Assembly (NCBI GenBank): GCA_016777395.1
Contig: JADHRO010000012.1
Location: forward strand, 1 to 17,042
DNA length: 17,042 nt
Source: Chitinophagales bacterium
GTDB lineage: Bacteria; Bacteroidota; Bacteroidia; Chitinophagales; UBA8649
Direction: 5' to 3'
The notes under the pieces were generated by a model. The model was not told the origin of the DNA. It was given only the letters and a program-made list of their open reading frames with translations, and made no database searches. The position numbers and the translations under genes were made by a program. Positions 7,587 through 15,260 of this stretch are shown piece by piece (positions within the stretch are counted from its first letter, which is position 1; each line of letters starts with the position of its first letter).

Positions 7587-8849
7587 ATGAACGATCAAGT
7601 ATTAAATATTTCTCAGAAATCAATACAACTGGAAGATAAATATGGCGCCCATAATTACCATCCTTTACCGGTTGTTTTAAAAAAGGGAAAAGGTGTTTTT
7701 GTTTGGGATGTGAATGGCAAGGTCTATTTTGATTTCCTATCTGCTTATTCTGCGGTGAACCAAGGGCATAGTCATCCAAGAATTATTAAAGCACTCACCG
7801 ATCAAGCGCAAGAGTTATCCTTAACTTCAAGAGCTTTTTACAATGATTCCTTGGGCGAGTATGAACATTACATTACCTCATATTTTGGTTTCGATAAAGT
7901 GCTGCCTATGAATACTGGTGTTGAAGCTGTTGAAACTGCCTTGAAACTTTGCAGGAAATGGGCGTATGAGAAAAAAGGTATTCCAGCTAATCAAGCTAAG
8001 ATAGTAATGGTAGAAGCTAATTTCCATGGGAGAACATTAGGCGTTATTTCGGGTTCTACAGATCCGGATAGTCGAGCTGGTTTTGGCCCTTATCTACCCG
8101 GTTTGGAAGTGATTCCTTACAATGACTCAAATGCTTTGGCAAAAGCCTTAGAAGACCCTAATGTTGCCGGTTTTATGGTTGAACCTATACAAGGAGAAGC
8201 TGGAGTGGTTGTTCCAGACCAAGATTATCTAAGTAAATGTAAGGCATTGTGTAAGGAAGCTAATGCTCTATTTATTGCTGATGAAGTTCAAACCGGATTA
8301 GCAAGAACAGGTCGCTTATTGGCGGTTTGTGGTGATTGCAACTGTAAAGGTTTTTGTGAAAATAAATACGAAACAAGACCAGATATTTTAATTCTAGGTA
8401 AAGCGCTATCGGGTGGAGTATATCCAGTTTCAGCGGTCTTAGCAGACGATGAGATTATGTTGTGTATCAAACCTGGCGAACATGGTTCTACATACGGAGG
8501 AAACCCACTGGCATGTAAGGTAGCCGTGGAAGCTTTGAGGGTGCTAAAGGACGAAAGATTAGATGATAACGCAAGGTTTTTAGGCAAATACTTGCGTCAA
8601 GAACTTCGGAAAATTGAAAGTCCATTAATTGATCTTGTAAGGGGTAAGGGTTTGTTAAATGCCATTGTGATAAACGATAGTCCAGAGAGCAGTACTGCAT
8701 GGGACTTGTGTCTTAAACTTCGAGATAATGGTTTACTAGCCAAACCGACTCATGGTAATATAATACGACTAGCTCCACCATTAGTTATAACTAAGCAACA
8801 ATTGGACGAATGTATCGAGATAATACGAAAGACATTTATTGAGTTTTAA
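7587..8849 (+). CDS. rocD: Ornithine--oxo-acid aminotransferase
   Basis: A PLP-dependent class III aminotransferase that transfers the delta-amino group of ornithine to 2-oxoglutarate, giving glutamate semialdehyde, which links arginine breakdown to glutamate and proline. At 420 residues it matches the family. Landmarks are EDKYGAHNYHPLPVV near the N-terminus, the fold-type I segment FHGRTLG (146-152), Asp232 in ADEVQTG (PLP ring nitrogen), the Schiff-base Lys272 in ILGKALSGG, and the ornithine-aminotransferase signature KPGEHGSTYGGNPLAC (295-310). Between GRLLAV and RPDILI there is an extra loop of roughly a dozen residues with four cysteines (248, 251, 253, 257) that I do not expect in the human enzyme. 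It is followed by convergent genes and appears monocistronic. Confidence 0.95.
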   Translation: MNDQVLNISQKSIQLEDKYGAHNYHPLPVVLKKGKGVFVWDVNGKVYFDFLSAYSAVNQGHSHPRIIKALTDQAQELSLTSRAFYNDSLGEYEHYITSYFGFDKVLPMNTGVEAVETALKLCRKWAYEKKGIPANQAKIVMVEANFHGRTLGVISGSTDPDSRAGFGPYLPGLEVIPYNDSNALAKALEDPNVAGFMVEPIQGEAGVVVPDQDYLSKCKALCKEANALFIADEVQTGLARTGRLLAVCGDCNCKGFCENKYETRPDILILGKALSGGVYPVSAVLADDEIMLCIKPGEHGSTYGGNPLACKVAVEALRVLKDERLDDNARFLGKYLRQELRKIESPLIDLVRGKGLLNAIVINDSPESSTAWDLCLKLRDNGLLAKPTHGNIIRLAPPLVITKQQLDECIEIIRKTFIEF

Positions 8850-8899
8850 ATCAAAATGGCCTTTTTCAGGAATACCAATTCAAAATTCTTAGATAAATA

Positions 8900-8921
8900 A
8901 GGAGTTGTATTATTTTCTCCT
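8900..8921. terminator. Weak convergent hairpin between rocD and the dehydrogenase gene
   Basis: AGGAG (8900-8904) and CTCCT (8917-8921) form a 5-bp stem around a 12-base T-rich loop, with partly matching GATA/TATC flanks. It lies in the 75-base gap between two convergent stop codons, where a bidirectional terminator would be expected. The stem is short, so the call rests largely on position. Confidence 0.25.
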
Positions 8922-8924
8922 ATC

Positions 8925-9728
8925 TCAATTAAAATCTTTTAAGAAGTACTTTTGAATAAAACTTATTAAGCTGATCGGGAAAATTCTTGCAGCTAGCTCT
9001 CCTAGTTTTGCTTCTGCACCAATAATAATACGTTTCTTATTTTTCCGAATTCCCTGAATAATTATTTTGGCTGCTTTTTCAGGAGACCGCTTACTTAAAA
9101 ACTTGTCGTGGAATATTTGATTAAACGCCTTATCTCCTCCTTTAGCATTTAATGATATATTGGTATTTACTCCACCAGGATGAACCGCATGTATAGTTAA
9201 TCCATTATGCCTGTTTTCGACCATAAGCGCCTCAGTATAGCCCCTTATGGCAAACTTACTGGCACAATATGAACTCTGGGAATCTACACCTACAAGACCA
9301 AATAGACTGGATACATTTACTAATACAGATTCACTTTTCTTTTTTAGTTGTGGAAGAAAAACTTTACTTCCATTGACCATTCCCCAAAAATTAATCTTCA
9401 TTAACCACTCAAACTGCTCTATCGACGTTTCCTCTGCGGTCATTTTTCCTAGGGCAACTCCTGCATTATTGATAAGCACATCTGCTCCTCCAAAGTCTTT
9501 TTCTAATTCATTGCCCATTTTAACGAAGGAAGGATAATCACCTACATCGAAGCAGTATGTTTTCACGACGTGTGAAGAAATCTCTTGTTCAATACTTCTT
9601 AGTCTTCCCTGATTATTGTCTGTTAAACACAATCTAGCGTCCTCTGCGGCGAATTGGCGAGCTAAAGCAGCTCCTATACCAGAAGCAGCTCCCGTTATTA
9701 CTACGAGCTTATTTTGGAAATCATTCAT
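8925..9728 (-). CDS. Short-chain dehydrogenase/reductase, third gene of the mlaEF operon
   Basis: A 267-residue classical SDR with a Rossmann fold. The cofactor motif TGAASGIG is at 12-19, the structural NNAG at 87-90, and the catalytic set Ser141, Tyr154 and Lys158 sits within VSSLFG and YCASK. Asp37 at the end of the second beta strand favours NAD(H) over NADP(H). The segment HPGGVNTNI follows the active site. The C-terminus has a hydrophobic or amphipathic stretch (from about 249, with FPISLISFIQKYF) that might touch the membrane. The start ATG is one base beyond the mlaF stop, so translation is probably coupled to the lipid ABC transporter genes. This suggests a lipid or fatty-acyl substrate, but the substrate cannot be read from sequence. 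Confidence 0.9.
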   Translation of the reverse strand: MNDFQNKLVVITGAASGIGAALARQFAAEDARLCLTDNNQGRLRSIEQEISSHVVKTYCFDVGDYPSFVKMGNELEKDFGGADVLINNAGVALGKMTAEETSIEQFEWLMKINFWGMVNGSKVFLPQLKKKSESVLVNVSSLFGLVGVDSQSSYCASKFAIRGYTEALMVENRHNGLTIHAVHPGGVNTNISLNAKGGDKAFNQIFHDKFLSKRSPEKAAKIIIQGIRKNKKRIIIGAEAKLGELAARIFPISLISFIQKYFLKDFN

Positions 9729-9729
9729 C

Positions 9730-10497
9730 TTACTTATTTTGAAGGGCAGCTTCGCGAAGCTTTTTCAAGAAATCAGATGCGAAAATAAATTCGTACAATT
9801 CCTTATTTTCACTCTCTTCCATCACTTGCTCCTTAGACCCTTCCCAATGCTTATAGCCTTGGTGAAGAAAGGTAACCTTGTCCCCAATACCCATTACTGA
9901 ATTCATATCATGCGTATTTATAACAGTAGTGATATTGTATTCTATAGTAATTTCTTTAATGAGTTCATCAATAACTAAGGCTGTTTTGGGATCAAGGCCA
10001 GAGTTAGGCTCATCGCAAAACAAATATTTTGGATTCATCACTATAGCCCTAGCTATACCCACCCTTTTCATCATTCCTCCACTTATTTCGCCAGGATATT
10101 TGTCATTAGCATTTTCTAAATTAACCCGACTTAAACAGAAGTTTACCCGCTCTGTTTTTTCTTCCATGGACATTTCAGAAAACATATCTAGCGGAAAACG
10201 AACATTTTGCTCTACTGTTAATGAGTCAAACAATGCATTTCCTTGAAAAAGCATTCCCATTTCATTGCGTAATTTCTTCTTCTCCTTGACTCCCATTGAA
10301 CCGATTGGCCTGTTATCATATAGAATGTCTCCATCCTCCGGATTAAACAAACCAACCAAACATTTTAGAAAAACAGTTTTGCCCGCACCACTAGAGCCAA
10401 TAATTAAATTGCACTTTCCTTTCTGAAATTGTGTGGATATACCCATTAAAATTTCTTGAGTGCCGAAGCGTTTTTTGATATTACGAACTTCGATCAT
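9730..10497 (-). CDS. ABC transporter ATP-binding protein, MlaF type
   Basis: A 255-residue cytoplasmic ATPase of the Mla/MCE lipid-transport class. It has Walker A GSSGAGKT (34-41), a Q-loop glutamine at 85 in LFQGNALFDSLTV (typical of MlaF-like ATPases), signature EISGGMMKR (137-145), Walker B with LFCDEP (Asp162, Glu163), D-loop SGLDP, and switch histidine 196 in NTHDM. It overlaps the permease gene by four bases (ATGA arrangement), so the two are translated together and surely form one complex. In Mla systems the complex moves phospholipid between inner and outer membranes together with an MCE-domain protein (MlaD). No MCE gene is next to it here; the third gene is a dehydrogenase. The transport direction is not inferable. 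Confidence 0.93.
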   Translation of the reverse strand: MIEVRNIKKRFGTQEILMGISTQFQKGKCNLIIGSSGAGKTVFLKCLVGLFNPEDGDILYDNRPIGSMGVKEKKKLRNEMGMLFQGNALFDSLTVEQNVRFPLDMFSEMSMEEKTERVNFCLSRVNLENANDKYPGEISGGMMKRVGIARAIVMNPKYLFCDEPNSGLDPKTALVIDELIKEITIEYNITTVINTHDMNSVMGIGDKVTFLHQGYKHWEGSKEQVMEESENKELYEFIFASDFLKKLREAALQNK

Positions 10498-11234
10498 AAC
10501 AGTAAAAATGCAATTAAAAAGTTTGCAATAATGATTACTATAGAGCTATTAACTACTGCCCTTGTACTGGCATTCCCTATTTCTAGCGCACCGCCCTTTA
10601 CATAAAAACCTTGATAACAAGCTATGGAGGTAATAATGAAAGCAAAAACATAACATTTAATCAACATTATTACTATGTAAAAAGCTTCATGGCCATCTTG
10701 AAGGCCTCTAATATAATCTGCAATACTAAAGAAATCACCAAGGACTCCCGCTACACCCCCTCCGATAATACCTAGTGCCACTGCCATAACAATTAGAAAC
10801 GGAACAATAATTAAACCTCCCATAATTTTCGGGCCTATTAAGTATGCTGTCGTATTCACACCCATGATTTCTAATGCATCTATTTGCTCTGTGACCCGCA
10901 TACTACCCAGCTCAGAAGCTATATTTGAACCTACTTTACCCGCTAATAACAAAGCGCATATAGTCGGAGCCATTTCAAGAATTAAGGAATCTCTAACGAT
11001 AATTCCCATCCACCACATTGGAATTAAACCAATATCTAATAATTGATAAGAAAACTGAACGGCGGTTACTGCACCAACAAAAGTTGACACAATGGCAATA
11101 ATAAGAACAGAGCCAATACCAATTTGGTATACCTGGCGCATGGTTTCTTTAGCATACATACTCAGATTCTCAGGACGAGTAAACATACTCGAAATCATTA
11201 AAATGTACTTACCTATGTCGTGAAGAAACCCCAT
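10494..11234 (-). CDS. ABC transporter permease, MlaE family
   Basis: A 246-residue inner-membrane permease of the MlaE family. It has an N-terminal interfacial helix followed by about five transmembrane helices (near 40-62, 84-100, 135-165, 190-206 and 225-246). The family signature ELGSMRVTEQIDALEIMGVN (108-127) is nearly textbook, as is the C-terminal pattern GFYVKGGALEIGNASTRAVVNSS. It is the first gene of a three-gene operon and overlaps the ATPase gene by four bases. A possible -7 box lies 16 bases upstream. It forms the channel through which MlaF and an MCE protein move lipids; the MCE partner must be encoded outside this window if the system is complete. Confidence 0.94.
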   Translation of the reverse strand: MGFLHDIGKYILMISSMFTRPENLSMYAKETMRQVYQIGIGSVLIIAIVSTFVGAVTAVQFSYQLLDIGLIPMWWMGIIVRDSLILEMAPTICALLLAGKVGSNIASELGSMRVTEQIDALEIMGVNTTAYLIGPKIMGGLIIVPFLIVMAVALGIIGGGVAGVLGDFFSIADYIRGLQDGHEAFYIVIMLIKCYVFAFIITSIACYQGFYVKGGALEIGNASTRAVVNSSIVIIIANFLIAFLLL

Positions 11235-11249
11235 TTAAAAGAATAATGC

Positions 11250-11257
11250 CAAAGTTA
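11250..11257 (-). promoter_or_regulatory. Candidate -7 promoter element for the mlaEF-dehydrogenase operon (TAACTTTG)
   Basis: On the minus strand TAACTTTG matches TAnnTTTG exactly, 16 bases upstream of the permease ATG, implying a very short leader of about 10 bases. No TTG at the usual -33 spacing is visible. The 79-base region also has to carry the promoter of the divergent dehydrogenase, for which only a one-mismatch TATATTTA at 11281-11288 on the plus strand is seen. Confidence 0.4.
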
Positions 11258-11313
11258 AACAAGGCTTTTTAAAATGAACGTATATTTACCAACAATTTTA
11301 AAATTAATCAGTT

Positions 11314-12018
11314 ATGAATAATATTGTAGTAAGTGGAGCCAGCAGAGGTATTGGAAAGGCGATTGCTTTGCACTTTGCACAAGCCGGTTGGAATGTGGCG
11401 TTCTGTTCTCGAAGTCAAGACAAGCTTGACAGCTTTAAAAAAGAACTTGAAAAAGTGAATTCAAAAGGGCGGTATCTTGCTTTTTCCTGTGATATGTCCA
11501 AGCAAGATGAAGTAGAAATATTTGCCGCAGCCGCAGCAGATTTTTTAGGGAAAGTGGACGTTTTAGTCAATAATGCGGGCGTTTTCTTGCCAGGAAATGT
11601 TCATGACATGGAAGGAAAAGATTTTGAGTTAATGATGCGGACTAACATAAGCAGCGCATTTACTCTAACAAAGGCCTTGGTTGGTGAAATGAAAAAATAT
11701 AAAGTAGGTCATATTTTTAACATGAGCAGTATTGCAGGTTTTATGGCCTACCCCAATGGCGGAGCATATAATGTAAGCAAACACGCTTTGACGGGATATT
11801 CAAAGACATTACGTGATGAACTAAAGCCATTCAATATAAGGGTAACAACCATTTACCCTGGTGCAACGCTGACGGATTCTTGGTCGGGAGTCGATATACC
11901 TGATTCTCGTTTTATGCCAGCTAGCGATATCGCCCAAAGTATTTGGGATGTCCATCAATTAAGCAATAGGACAGTTGTAGAAGATATTGTTTTAAGACCA
12001 CAACTAGGAGATATTTGA
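11314..12018 (+). CDS. Short-chain dehydrogenase/reductase (FabG-like)
   Basis: A 234-residue classical SDR, distinct from the one in the mlaEF operon. It has GASRGIG (8-14), NNAG (86-89), Ser139 in NMSSIAG, and Tyr152/Lys156 in YNVSK. Arg33 after the second strand (CSRS) favours NADPH, as in reductive enzymes such as 3-oxoacyl-ACP reductase. The C-terminal region after YPGATLTDSW is short, and the protein ends soon after EDIVLRPQLGDI, which is typical of a group of Bacteroidota SDRs of unknown substrate. It is divergent from mlaE with only 79 bases between starts and converges on bioB, so it seems monocistronic. I see no neighbour that fixes its pathway. Confidence 0.9.
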   Translation: MNNIVVSGASRGIGKAIALHFAQAGWNVAFCSRSQDKLDSFKKELEKVNSKGRYLAFSCDMSKQDEVEIFAAAAADFLGKVDVLVNNAGVFLPGNVHDMEGKDFELMMRTNISSAFTLTKALVGEMKKYKVGHIFNMSSIAGFMAYPNGGAYNVSKHALTGYSKTLRDELKPFNIRVTTIYPGATLTDSWSGVDIPDSRFMPASDIAQSIWDVHQLSNRTVVEDIVLRPQLGDI

Positions 12019-12089
12019 CGAAGGCAGAGGCATGATTTACCCACCAAGTCTATTTCTATTGATTAGTTAAGAAAATAACTATAGATTTT

Positions 12090-12127
12090 CAATTTGAGCA
12101 CTACCATAGCCATAGTTCTCAATATTG
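12090..12127. terminator. Hairpin between convergent dehydrogenase gene and bioB
   Basis: TTGAGCACTA (12094-12103) and TAGTTCTCAA (12113-12122) pair over ten positions with one mismatch around a 9-base loop. The outer CAAT (12090-12093) pairs with ATTG (12124-12127) across a one-base bulge. The hairpin starts two bases beyond the bioB stop and lies 72 bases after the dehydrogenase stop, the expected position for a shared terminator. Neither side has a clean T tract, so it could instead stabilise a 3' end. Confidence 0.45.
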
Positions 12128-12128
12128 C

Positions 12129-13112
12129 TTAAGCTATTGTAGGCAGATCGGCACTACTCTTTTGAGGAACAGATGAAGGTCTGGGCTTAAGGCCAAGTAA
12201 ATTAAACATGTAATTGTCCGTTCCAATTTCGGGATTCGGAGTGGTTAACAACTTGTTTCCTGCAAAGATTGAATTTGCTCCAGCCATAAAACATAATGCT
12301 TGCTCTTCCAAACTCATAATTTCTCTACCGGCAGAAATACGCACGACTGCTTGCGGCATTGTAATTCTAGCTGTAGCCACCATTCGAAGCATTTCCCAGA
12401 CGTCTACACGTTTATTTTGTTCTAAAGGTGTCCCCTTGATTGGCACTAAACAATTAATTGGGACTGATTCAGGTTGAGCAGGTAAATTGGCTAAAGTATG
12501 AAGCATACCTACCCTATCTTCATCTGTTTCTCCCATTCCAATAATTCCACCAGAACAAATTTTTAGTCCTGAGCCTGCAACAGCCTCAAGCGTCTCTAAC
12601 CGATCCTTGTAGGTTCTAGTCGTTATTATTTTATCATAATATTCATCTGAGGTATCCACATTATGGTTGTAAGCATTTAAACCAGCATCCTTTAATCTTC
12701 CCGCCTGCTCAGGATTCAACATCCCAAGGGTACAGCAAACCTCTAAACCTTCCTCCCGAACAGCTTTCACCATTTCTAGCACATTGTCAAAATCGTGATT
12801 ATCACGAACACGCGTACCCATACTTGATATGCAAAATCGAGTAGTTCCGTTGGCTTTAGCCTCTTTCGCTTTTGCCTTCACGGCTTCTACCTTCATCATT
12901 CTACTAGCTTTCACATCCGTTACATACTTAGAGGATTGAGAACAATACGAACAATCTTCAGGACAGCCACCTGTTTTAACCGATAGTAGCGTATTTACAA
13001 CAATCTCTCCTACTTCGAAATTGTTTTTATACACTTCACTAGACTCATACATGAGCTGCAGTAATGGTTTATTATATATATCTGAAATTTGTGCTTTAGT
13101 CCACCGTTCCAT
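12129..13112 (-). CDS. bioB: Biotin synthase
   Basis: A radical-SAM enzyme that inserts sulfur into dethiobiotin, the last step of biotin synthesis. At 327 residues it has the usual length. The [4Fe-4S] motif is CPEDCSYC (Cys50, Cys54, Cys57). Ligands equivalent to the auxiliary [2Fe-2S] cluster are present: Cys94 in RFCISSMG, Cys126 in EVCCTLG, Cys186 in KICSGG and Arg258 in VRISAGRE. The YNHNVDTS segment (148-155) and the FAGNKLLTT segment near the C-terminus are also standard. No other biotin gene (bioA, bioD, bioF) is in the window, so the pathway is dispersed. Upstream lie a -7 box and a perfect inverted repeat that may regulate it; downstream there is a hairpin. Confidence 0.97.
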   Translation of the reverse strand: MERWTKAQISDIYNKPLLQLMYESSEVYKNNFEVGEIVVNTLLSVKTGGCPEDCSYCSQSSKYVTDVKASRMMKVEAVKAKAKEAKANGTTRFCISSMGTRVRDNHDFDNVLEMVKAVREEGLEVCCTLGMLNPEQAGRLKDAGLNAYNHNVDTSDEYYDKIITTRTYKDRLETLEAVAGSGLKICSGGIIGMGETDEDRVGMLHTLANLPAQPESVPINCLVPIKGTPLEQNKRVDVWEMLRMVATARITMPQAVVRISAGREIMSLEEQALCFMAGANSIFAGNKLLTTPNPEIGTDNYMFNLLGLKPRPSSVPQKSSADLPTIA

Positions 13113-13131
13113 ATTATGCGTTTTGTCTGTT

Positions 13132-13139
13132 CAAAGATA
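13132..13139 (-). promoter_or_regulatory. Candidate -7 promoter element for bioB (TATCTTTG)
   Basis: On the minus strand TATCTTTG is an exact TAnnTTTG match, 20 bases upstream of the bioB ATG, giving a leader of about 15 bases. No TTG at -33 is seen. An arm of a perfect inverted repeat begins at its last base, so this promoter could be directly blocked by a bound regulator. Confidence 0.5.
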
Positions 13140-13184
13140 AAGGAGTTTTTGAATAAGAGAGAATAATTATACTTAAACTCCTTT
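13139..13184. repeat. Perfect 10-bp inverted repeat upstream of bioB
   Basis: AAAGGAGTTT (13139-13148) and AAACTCCTTT (13175-13184) are exact reverse complements separated by 26 AT-rich bases. In bioB orientation the near arm abuts the -7 box and the pair covers the region where polymerase would bind. It also lies 44 bases after the stop of the upstream UbiA-like gene, so it might fold as that gene's 3' hairpin; the long loop and lack of a T tract make a classical terminator less likely. It is unlike the BirA operator in sequence. Confidence 0.6.
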
Positions 13185-13227
13185 GAATTTTTATCTTCCT
13201 TTTTAGTCTATAAAAGGGTATTGAGTT

Positions 13228-14097
13228 TTAGCGAAGTGAAATCAAGTCTGCCAAAGACAAAAAGTACTTGCTTATCCAAAGCACCGGGTAAACCAATACA
13301 ATCAGCCCATCTAGACCAAAAGTGTATATATATTCTGAGGCGTCCCTTTTCAAAGTATATATAAGCATGGCTCCTGCAAGAAATATAGGTATAAGGGTTA
13401 CACTCAAATAAGAATAGTACAATAAGCAAACAATTGCTAACAATAGATGAAAGAGCGAGATGAATTTAGTTGCTCTTAAACCAAACAACATCGGCAAAGT
13501 TGTCATATGCGGGTTTTGCCGATCAGCATTCCAATCTCGAATATCAAAGGGAATTGTTAACCCTAAAATAAAAAAGAAAACTCCACTACATAACACAAAT
13601 AATTGAAGCCTAGGCAAATGATTATTATTTTCAATTAAGGGAATTCCTAAAATAAAAACTACCCATACCAATGCAACAATTTGAGTTTTAAGAAACCAAA
13701 AAGACCTTAGATTATATCGCTCAAATCCAATATATACTATCGATAAACTTATCACTCCTAGTAAAATAAGTAATTGTAAAAACGAAACTTCACTTAAAGC
13801 ATAAATAAATCCTAGACTAGCGATACATAAGCACCCATATATAAAAGTTTTATGCTGCTTCAGCCAGGCATTGAAAATGCCCGTATTTTCTGTTGCATCA
13901 AGCCCTTTTAGCTTTAAAAAATTATATCCAATAAACGATGCAGTAAAAATAAGTATACCTTCAGTAAGAGTTGGCGAAACCTCTACACCAAGGCAAGCAG
14001 ATAAGTATAGGCTTAAGGCTGCAAGACTTATCCATGTATTCGAAAAAACAATGGCATCTATAATTGGTTTTAAACTATTCCAAAAATTAGTTGCCAT
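13228..14097 (-). CDS. UbiA-like polytopic membrane protein with degenerate first aspartate motif
   Basis: A 289-residue inner-membrane protein with about nine hydrophobic segments (near 19-36, 46-58, 83-101, 105-123, 136-153, 165-183, 212-228, 231-248 and 260-277), the count expected for the UbiA prenyltransferase superfamily. The second aspartate motif is well kept as FDIRDWNADRQNPHMTTLP (Asp185, Asp188, Asp192). Where the first motif NDxxDxxxD should be, the sequence reads NFLKLKGLD (59-67): the asparagine and the last aspartate remain, but the two middle aspartates that help bind Mg-diphosphate are replaced by Phe and Leu. It may be an altered or non-catalytic UbiA relative. It lies 115 bases upstream of bioB and 55 bases after the M42 peptidase gene on the same strand. 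UbiA membership is probable, not certain. Confidence 0.7.
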   Translation of the reverse strand: MATNFWNSLKPIIDAIVFSNTWISLAALSLYLSACLGVEVSPTLTEGILIFTASFIGYNFLKLKGLDATENTGIFNAWLKQHKTFIYGCLCIASLGFIYALSEVSFLQLLILLGVISLSIVYIGFERYNLRSFWFLKTQIVALVWVVFILGIPLIENNNHLPRLQLFVLCSGVFFFILGLTIPFDIRDWNADRQNPHMTTLPMLFGLRATKFISLFHLLLAIVCLLYYSYLSVTLIPIFLAGAMLIYTLKRDASEYIYTFGLDGLIVLVYPVLWISKYFLSLADLISLR

Positions 14098-14125
14098 TTG
14101 AAGTTTATAAATTAATAAGTGCTTT

Positions 14126-14154
14126 AAGCTCTCTAAGTATAAGAGGGAGAACTT
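14126..14154 (-). terminator. Weak hairpin after the M42 peptidase gene
   Basis: AAGCTCTC (14126-14133) and GAGAACTT (14147-14154) pair over eight positions with one mismatch around a 13-base loop, starting within the peptidase stop codon. It lies in the 55-base gap before the UbiA-like gene. There is no T tract; it may attenuate or simply be chance. Confidence 0.25.
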
Positions 14155-15235
14155 AGTCCAAATACTTAAAGTTAAAGTCTGGAGTCAATTTTAGTAAAGT
14201 CTCATAGATTAGTTTAGCTGCATTTTCCATATCCGCCAATTCGACCATTTCGACAGTGGTATGCATGTATCTTAAAGGAAATGAAATCAATGCACTAGGA
14301 ACACCTCCATTGGAGTAAGCAAATGCATCAGTATCTGTACCCGTTGCTCTTGATGCGGCATCTCTTTGGAAAGGTATCTTCTTCGCTTCTGCAGTATCAA
14401 TAATTAAATCTAATAACTTATTGTGAACCGCAGGTCCATATGTAAGAATAGGCCCTCTCCCGCATTTAAAATCTCCTTCTGTTTTTTTATTAATCATTGG
14501 TGTAGAAGTGTCATGCGCCACGTCAGTGACAATAGCAACGTTTGGCTTAATGGTTTGCGTAATCATTTCCGCACCACGCAAGCCAACTTCTTCTTGCACT
14601 GCATTCACAATGTAAAGACCAAAAGGCACTTTCTTTTTATTTTCTTTCAACATCTTAGCCACCAAAGCAATGACAACTCCACCTGCTCTATTATCTAAAG
14701 CGCGACCAACCGCATATTTCTTATTTAAAATCATGAATTCATCTTGATAAGTAATTACGCTACCAACATGAATGCCCATTTCCAGGACTTCCTTTTTAGA
14801 AGTTGCACCGCAGTCTAAAAAGATTGAATCCGCTTTTAAATCCGGATCCTTGCCTCCTCTTCTTGTATGAATTGCTGGCCATCCAAACACCGCTTGAACA
14901 AAGCCTTTTTTAGTATGAATATTTACTTTTTTTGATGGAGCAATCATATGATCTGAGCCGCCATTTCTTTTTACATAAATAAACCCATCATCCGTTATAT
15001 AACTAACATACCATGATATCTCATCAGCATGAGCTTCAATAACCACTTTAAATTCGGCTTCTGGATTAATTACACCGTAGACTGTACCATAGTTATCTAC
15101 TTGATGCGTATCAATATATTTACCGATAAAATCTAGCCATATTTTCTGGCCATTCCACTCATATCCGGTGGGCGATGCATTATTGATGTACTTCTCAAAA
15201 AAAGCTAATTCACTCTTGCCAAAAATCCTTGCCAT
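14153..15235 (-). CDS. M42 family metallopeptidase (glutamyl aminopeptidase-like)
   Basis: A 360-residue cytosolic aminopeptidase of family M42, whose members form large tetrahedral assemblies that trim short peptides. Two-metal-site residues are in place: His69 with Asp71 in EAHADEI, Asp181 in RALDNRAGG, the catalytic and binding pair Glu215/Glu216 in AVQEEVGLRGA, Asp238 in VTDVAHD and His325 in LRYMHTTVE. The N-terminus has the family's SPTGYE motif (21-26). Length and order match the family with nothing missing. A near-consensus -7 box lies 26 bases upstream. Substrate preference (acidic, neutral or broad) cannot be told from sequence. Its neighbours give no pathway hint. Confidence 0.95.
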   Translation of the reverse strand: MARIFGKSELAFFEKYINNASPTGYEWNGQKIWLDFIGKYIDTHQVDNYGTVYGVINPEAEFKVVIEAHADEISWYVSYITDDGFIYVKRNGGSDHMIAPSKKVNIHTKKGFVQAVFGWPAIHTRRGGKDPDLKADSIFLDCGATSKKEVLEMGIHVGSVITYQDEFMILNKKYAVGRALDNRAGGVVIALVAKMLKENKKKVPFGLYIVNAVQEEVGLRGAEMITQTIKPNVAIVTDVAHDTSTPMINKKTEGDFKCGRGPILTYGPAVHNKLLDLIIDTAEAKKIPFQRDAASRATGTDTDAFAYSNGGVPSALISFPLRYMHTTVEMVELADMENAAKLIYETLLKLTPDFNFKYLD

Positions 15236-15260
15236 ATTTCCATTAATTTTGATATTGCCT

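Noticed and set aside
8925..12018. Defence or secondary-metabolite cluster around the two dehydrogenases
   Set aside because: No nuclease, synthase, carrier or immunity gene is present; the neighbours are a lipid ABC transporter and bioB, which fit ordinary metabolism.
13208..13429. Minus-strand open frame overlapping the end of the UbiA-like gene in another frame
   Set aside because: The overlapping frame shows no domain pattern, while the UbiA-like frame has a clear membrane topology and motif.
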